From: Planctomycetota bacterium
Lineage (GTDB): Bacteria; Planctomycetota; Phycisphaerae; Sedimentisphaerales; Anaerohalosphaeraceae
Reading direction: 5' to 3'
DNA: 9,502 nucleotides
Assembly: GCA_003644215.1 (NCBI GenBank)
Contig: QNBU01000023.1
Location: forward strand, 1 to 9,502
Below are positions 6,510 through 9,502 of the stretch, piece after piece. The position numbers were made by a program, and so were the translations under genes. Under the pieces are notes generated by a model. That model worked only from the letters and a program-made list of their open reading frames with translations, made no database searches and had not been told where the DNA came from. The first letter of the stretch is position 1. Each line of letters opens with the position of its first letter.

Positions 6510-6537
6510 ATTATACCAGCTTTTTTGATAATGCCAA
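6510..6537 (-). promoter_or_regulatory. Sigma70-type promoter of the lptB-def-fmt-rsmB operon
   Basis: On the minus strand, TTGGCA (6532-6537, five of six consensus) and a perfect TATAAT (6510-6515) stand 16 nt apart. TGG directly before the -10 makes it an extended -10. Transcription would begin near 6503, about 47 nt before the lptB start. It is the strongest-looking promoter in the window and suits a housekeeping operon. Confidence 0.82.
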
Positions 6538-6658
6538 AGGGGTTTTTGGATGTTGTTCAAAAGGATTTACCCTCTAAAACAAGGGTTTTCACCTGTTTTA
6601 TCCTGTTTTTAAGGATAAATCGGCATTAGATACTATTTATAGAATCATCCGCTTTTTA

Positions 6659-6687
6659 TTGAGTTTTGCCGGGCGGTTCGATACAAT
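6659..6687 (+). promoter_or_regulatory. Probable promoter of the transglutaminase-like gene
   Basis: TTGAGT (6659-6664) and TACAAT (6682-6687, five of six consensus) are separated by 17 nt. Transcription would start near 6694, leaving a leader of about 100 nt before the ATG at 6796. A second AT-rich box, GGTATAAG at 6693-6700, could be an alternative -10. It is weaker than the two minus-strand promoters. Confidence 0.55.
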
Positions 6688-6795
6688 AGTCAGGTATAAG
6701 GTGGTAATTCAGATATAAACGATAACGGCTTTGCGACGGATCATGTTTCGGATTTAGTGCTTGGAATTTAGAGTTTTCCAGTGAAAGGATATCAA

Positions 6796-8310
6796 ATGAA
6801 ACGGCTGAACTTGAACAGGTTTCTCAAAGTATTGACTGTGTGTCTGTTTGTGATGATGGCTTCGGTGTCTGTCGCGGAGACAGATTACATGGCGATCCTG
6901 CTGCAGGGCAAAAAGATTGGCCATGCCGTTCATATCCGCACAGTCGAAAACGACAAGGTCGTCACCGCCGAGTGCGTTTCGATGACGCTGGGCCGCGGCG
7001 GACAAGCTGTTACCATTACCTCGCAAGAGACTCACATCGAAACGCCGGATGGCAAACCGCTGGGCTTTGAGATGACGATGACGACCAGCGGCACCGAACA
7101 GAAAACCATCGGGACCGTTGCCAATGGCAAAGTAACGACGACCCGCCAGGTCATGGGACAGCCGCAGGAAAGAACCATCGATTGGCCCCAAGGCGCACTG
7201 CTCAATGAAGGACTGCGGCTGCTCCAGGAAAAGCGAGGCCTCAAGGCCGGTACATCCTACACGGCCAGCGTTTTCCGGCCGGACATGATGATGGGTATCC
7301 CGGCAGAGGTGCAAGTTGGTGAGATGAAAGAAATTGACCTGTTCGGCCGCCCGCTGAACCTGACCGAAGTTGTTACCATAATGACTGTTAAAGACCAGTC
7401 GATTGTAGCAACCAGCTATGTGGACAAAAAGTTTAAGGCACTCAAAACGCTGGTTCCGATGATAGGGATGGAACTGGAGATGGTGGCGTGTGAGAAGAGT
7501 TTTGCCATGAGCGATGTGGACACGGTTGATTTTCTCGAAAAACTCAGCATCGCCAGCCCGGTCAGGTTGACAAATCTGCACACGATTGAATCGGTCAGCT
7601 ATACCCTGAAACCAACCACCGACAAAAAACTCAAACTGCCCGTTTCGCCCTGCCAAAGCGTTGAGCCGTCCGAGGCGGGGATTGTGGTAACAGTAACCGA
7701 TTTCGCGGCCGCCAAAAATGTCCCTTTCCCTTACACCGGCGACGATCCCAATGCGGCGGCGGCTCTAAAGGCAACCGACTACTTGCAGTGTGACAACGAA
7801 AAGGTCATTGAACTGGCAAAACAAGCGGTTAAAGAGGCCCCGGACACAGCCGCGGCGGCCCGCCAGATCGAGGCCTTTGCCGATGGCTACATCATCCAAA
7901 AAGACTTATCCGTAGGATATGCCTCGGCGGCGGAAGTGGCCGAGACCCGGCAGGGGGACTGTTCCGAACACGCGGTATTGGCCGCGGCGATGTGTCGGGC
8001 CGTTGGCATTCCCGCGCGGGTCGTCTGCGGCGTGGTTTATACCGATTCGTTTTTGTCCAAACAAAGCATCTTTGGCGGACATATGTGGGTAGAGGTCTAT
8101 ATCGGCGATACCTGGATCGGCCTAGATGCCACCCGGTCTGAACAGGGCGGTTTCGGCCCCGGGCATATCGCCCTGGCCCGCGGCAACGGTGAACCCACAG
8201 ACTTCTTCGGCCTGGTAAACACGCTGGGCTGTTTTGAAATCGAAAAGATTACTCTGATTGAGAAAAAAGAAACCCCTGAAACAGAAACTGAAAAGCAAAA
8301 CGGAGAATAG
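6796..8310 (+). CDS. Secreted transglutaminase-like (TGc domain) protein
   Basis: The protein is 504 residues from the ATG at 6796, which has AAAGGA 6 nt upstream; an in-frame GTG at 6781 lacks such a site. Residues 1-27 are a clear Sec signal peptide: a basic N-terminus MKRLNLNRFLK, a hydrophobic core, and likely cleavage after SVA (27). The mature protein should be exported to the periplasm or cell surface. Residues ~30-250 are a beta-rich N-terminal region I do not recognise, starting YMAILLQGKKIGHAVHIRTV and containing many Thr/Val strands. Residues ~335-465 are a transglutaminase-like core with Cys389 in RQGDCSEHA, His429 in FGGHMWVEVY and Asp444 in WIGLDATR. This is an intact papain-like triad, so the domain is probably catalytic, as a peptidase or acyl-transferring enzyme. 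The last ~18 residues are a Lys/Glu/Thr-rich tail. The substrate is unknown. A small cysteine-rich gene follows 4 nt downstream. Confidence 0.9.
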   Translation: MKRLNLNRFLKVLTVCLFVMMASVSVAETDYMAILLQGKKIGHAVHIRTVENDKVVTAECVSMTLGRGGQAVTITSQETHIETPDGKPLGFEMTMTTSGTEQKTIGTVANGKVTTTRQVMGQPQERTIDWPQGALLNEGLRLLQEKRGLKAGTSYTASVFRPDMMMGIPAEVQVGEMKEIDLFGRPLNLTEVVTIMTVKDQSIVATSYVDKKFKALKTLVPMIGMELEMVACEKSFAMSDVDTVDFLEKLSIASPVRLTNLHTIESVSYTLKPTTDKKLKLPVSPCQSVEPSEAGIVVTVTDFAAAKNVPFPYTGDDPNAAAALKATDYLQCDNEKVIELAKQAVKEAPDTAAAARQIEAFADGYIIQKDLSVGYASAAEVAETRQGDCSEHAVLAAAMCRAVGIPARVVCGVVYTDSFLSKQSIFGGHMWVEVYIGDTWIGLDATRSEQGGFGPGHIALARGNGEPTDFFGLVNTLGCFEIEKITLIEKKETPETETEKQNGE

Positions 8311-8314
8311 AAAT

Positions 8315-8509
8315 ATGGCTGAGTGTTCATGCGAAAATCACGATCAGCATCTGTGCAAACTATACGGTCAAGGGGCGGCTAAGGACAGCCCGGATCAGTA
8401 CGCTCATTTGGTCCGCGACCCACAGTTTGTCTGCAAAAGCTGCGGCCGTGTAGCGGCCAAAAAAGAAAACCTCTGCGGCCCAACCCCCCTCGGCGTCTGG
8501 GAAGACTAA
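8315..8509 (+). CDS. Small cysteine-rich, probably zinc-binding protein (64 aa)
   Basis: The ATG at 8315 has GGAG 9 nt upstream and lies 4 nt after the transglutaminase-like stop, so the two are likely co-transcribed. The frame is open further upstream, but that part overlaps the preceding gene and has no ribosome site. The product has six cysteines in 64 residues: Cys4-x-Cys6, Cys14, Cys40-x-x-Cys43 in VCKSCGRVA, and Cys54 in NLCGP. Histidines at 9, 12 and 31 are further possible ligands. The CxxC knuckle followed by GRVA and a later NLC looks like a zinc-ribbon half, and I have a general impression of small proteins ending this way in anaerobic bacteria. There is no signal peptide, so it should be cytoplasmic, unlike its exported neighbour. 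The function is unknown. Confidence 0.8.
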   Translation: MAECSCENHDQHLCKLYGQGAAKDSPDQYAHLVRDPQFVCKSCGRVAAKKENLCGPTPLGVWED

Positions 8510-8534
8510 CATTTTGTCTGAATGCAGAGGGTTT

Positions 8535-8594
8535 GTAAGAGTTCAAGCTTTAGCTTGTTTTCGGCTCACAACACACTAAAGTGTACACTCTTAC
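8535..8594. repeat. 60-bp three-stem palindromic element
   Basis: GTAAGAGT (8535-8542) pairs perfectly with ACTCTTAC (8587-8594). Inside are two further perfect hairpins: CAAGCT-TT-AGCTTG (8544-8557) and ACACT-AA-AGTGT (8573-8584). Together they can fold as a cloverleaf-like three-way junction. It lies in the gap between the converging 64-aa gene and recJ. The inner strings AAGCTTTAGCTTG and ACTAAAGTGT are of a kind I associate with dispersed palindromic repeats in environmental genomes. Neither side has a proper T-run, so termination is possible but not shown. Confidence 0.8.
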
Positions 8595-8647
8595 TCCCTG
8601 TGGGATGGCACGGTCAATCGGTGCTTGCTGTGGGAGATGAGGTAAAG

Positions 8648-9502
8648 TTATTCGAACTGAATATCACTTAGCACAAACTGTAAGTTGGTGCGGCCGTTGT
8701 AGGTGTTGTATTGCGGCTCGAACGCGACGCTGAATCGGTCGGTTTCCAGCAGTTTCTTTTCCAGCTTGCCCATGCCGAAACCGATGCAGCGAACGGCGCC
8801 GCTGTCGTCGGAGATTGAAATCTGCAAATGGTCGTTGCGGCTGCCGACGGTTCGCGGCGGAGCGATCAACTTCACGCCCCGTGCGGCAAAGAGCGGCTTT
8901 GGGTTGCCCGCCCCGAACGGCTCCAGGATATTCAGCTCCCGCATGACGCCCTCATTGAAATCAACAATCCGTGCTTCGGCGTCGATGTCCAAATAGGAGT
9001 CTAGTGTTCCGTCTTCCATATTTTCGTGTGCGTATGCCTCAAACGCCTCAGCGAACGCGGCGATATTGTCCATGTCGATCTTTAGCCCTGCCGCCATTTT
9101 ATGGCCGCCGAAGCTGATCAGATGCCCGCCGCAGGCCGTTAGCGCGCCGTGCAGATCAAACCCAGCGACAGATCGCCCCGAACCCTTCCCGATACCATCT
9201 GAGGCGTTAATCATAATCGTTGGGCGGTAATAGGTGTCGATCACCTTTGAGGCGACAATGCCGATGACACCAGTGTGCCAGTTTTCATCCGACAAAACGA
9301 TGGTTTTGCGATCCGGGTGGTTTAGCCCCGTCTGGGTGATGCGTTGTTTGGCCTGTTTGAAGATATCCCGCTGACACTTTTGCCGCAATCGGTTCTGGTC
9401 CTTGAGGTATCCGGCGATCTGCATCGCGCGAACCTTGCTATCGGTAGTCAGCAGTTCCACAGCCAGCCGCGCGTGTCCCATACGACCGGCGGCGTTGAGC
9501 AT
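8648..9502 (-). CDS. recJ: Single-stranded-DNA exonuclease RecJ, C-terminal part (5' end outside window)
   Basis: RecJ digests single-stranded DNA 5' to 3' in recombination and mismatch or base-excision repair. The last 284 residues are present. The first in-window codon is the Met of MLNAAGRMGHA, which corresponds to the internal LNAAGR motif of the family, so the start and the catalytic DHH domain lie beyond 9502. The DHHA1 domain follows: VLSDENWHTGVIGIVASK at about 69-86, KGSGRSVAGFDLHGAL at 106-121, and the glycine-histidine motif FGGHKMAAGL at 131-140, typical of RecJ. The C-terminal OB-like DNA-binding domain begins with ILEPFGAGNPKPLFAARG (192-209) and ends at LQFVLSDIQFE. The stop is TAA at 8648. 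The visible part shows no frame disruption. It converges with the plus-strand transglutaminase pair. Confidence 0.95.
   Translation of the reverse strand: MLNAAGRMGHARLAVELLTTDSKVRAMQIAGYLKDQNRLRQKCQRDIFKQAKQRITQTGLNHPDRKTIVLSDENWHTGVIGIVASKVIDTYYRPTIMINASDGIGKGSGRSVAGFDLHGALTACGGHLISFGGHKMAAGLKIDMDNIAAFAEAFEAYAHENMEDGTLDSYLDIDAEARIVDFNEGVMRELNILEPFGAGNPKPLFAARGVKLIAPPRTVGSRNDHLQISISDDSGAVRCIGFGMGKLEKKLLETDRFSVAFEPQYNTYNGRTNLQFVLSDIQFE

Larger units (their letters stand above)
6457..6795. other. AT-rich divergent intergenic region
   Basis: This 339-nt stretch separates lptB (leftward) from the transglutaminase-like gene (rightward). It is visibly richer in A and T than the flanking genes and holds a promoter for each side. 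Between the promoters are two stem-loops. TTTATCC (6597-6603) pairs perfectly with GGATAAA (6613-6619) around a T-rich loop. ACCCT (6569-6573) pairs with AGGGT (6582-6586) and is followed by a few T. The phrase CCTGTTTT occurs twice close together, at 6592-6599 and 6603-6610. The two stem-loops lie upstream of both promoters, so they are more likely DNA-level sites or remnants than leader structures. I see no coding potential here. Confidence 0.6.

Noticed and set aside
6569..6619. Intrinsic terminators in the lptB/transglutaminase intergenic region
   Set aside because: The stems are AT-rich or short, and both lie upstream of the two divergent promoters, where no transcript should end.
6754..7656. 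300-codon open frame on the minus strand
   Set aside because: It lies antisense to the transglutaminase-like gene, whose signal peptide, domain and ribosome site are clear. The antisense product is rich in His, Arg, Phe and Asn with no recognisable domain, as expected of a shadow frame.
8258..8314. Earlier start for the 64-aa cysteine-rich protein
   Set aside because: It would overlap the end of the transglutaminase-like gene in another frame, has no ribosome site, and adds only Lys-rich residues.

Overview
The window is an ordinary bacterial chromosome segment of moderate GC, densely coded and mostly on the minus strand. The organism is a diderm bacterium, because it carries lptB for lipopolysaccharide export. 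The gene set, the small lineage-type proteins and two dispersed-type palindromes in intergenic DNA recall environmental Planctomycetota (Phycisphaerae-like). That placement is an inference from general recognition and was not tested.

Left part (1-2771). The 3' end of a TPR-repeat protein on the plus strand converges on a minus-strand block. That block reads, in transcription order: tyrS (tyrosyl-tRNA synthetase, with a good sigma70-type promoter), an 81-bp near-perfect palindrome starting one base after the tyrS stop, an unrecognised 192-aa protein, a translationally coupled basic 67-aa protein (ATGA overlap), and tRNA-Ser(CGA).

Middle (2772-6456). A compact minus-strand operon reads lptB - def - fmt - rsmB. 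Def and Fmt are the two ends of the formyl-methionine cycle: Fmt formylates initiator Met-tRNA and Def removes the formyl group from new proteins. RsmB methylates 16S rRNA. A strong extended -10 promoter precedes lptB, and the gaps between genes (33, 5 and 2 nt) imply co-transcription and coupled translation.

Right part (6457-9502). A 339-nt AT-rich divergent intergenic region separates lptB from a plus-strand pair: a secreted transglutaminase-like protein with an intact Cys/His/Asp triad, and a 64-aa six-cysteine protein that probably binds zinc. These converge on the 3' part of recJ, which runs off the window. A 60-bp three-stem palindrome lies between the converging genes.

No CRISPR array, phage, insertion sequence or defence system is visible. 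The items most worth a second look are the two palindromic elements, the coupled unknown gene pair leading into the tRNA, and the secreted transglutaminase-like protein with its small cysteine-rich partner.
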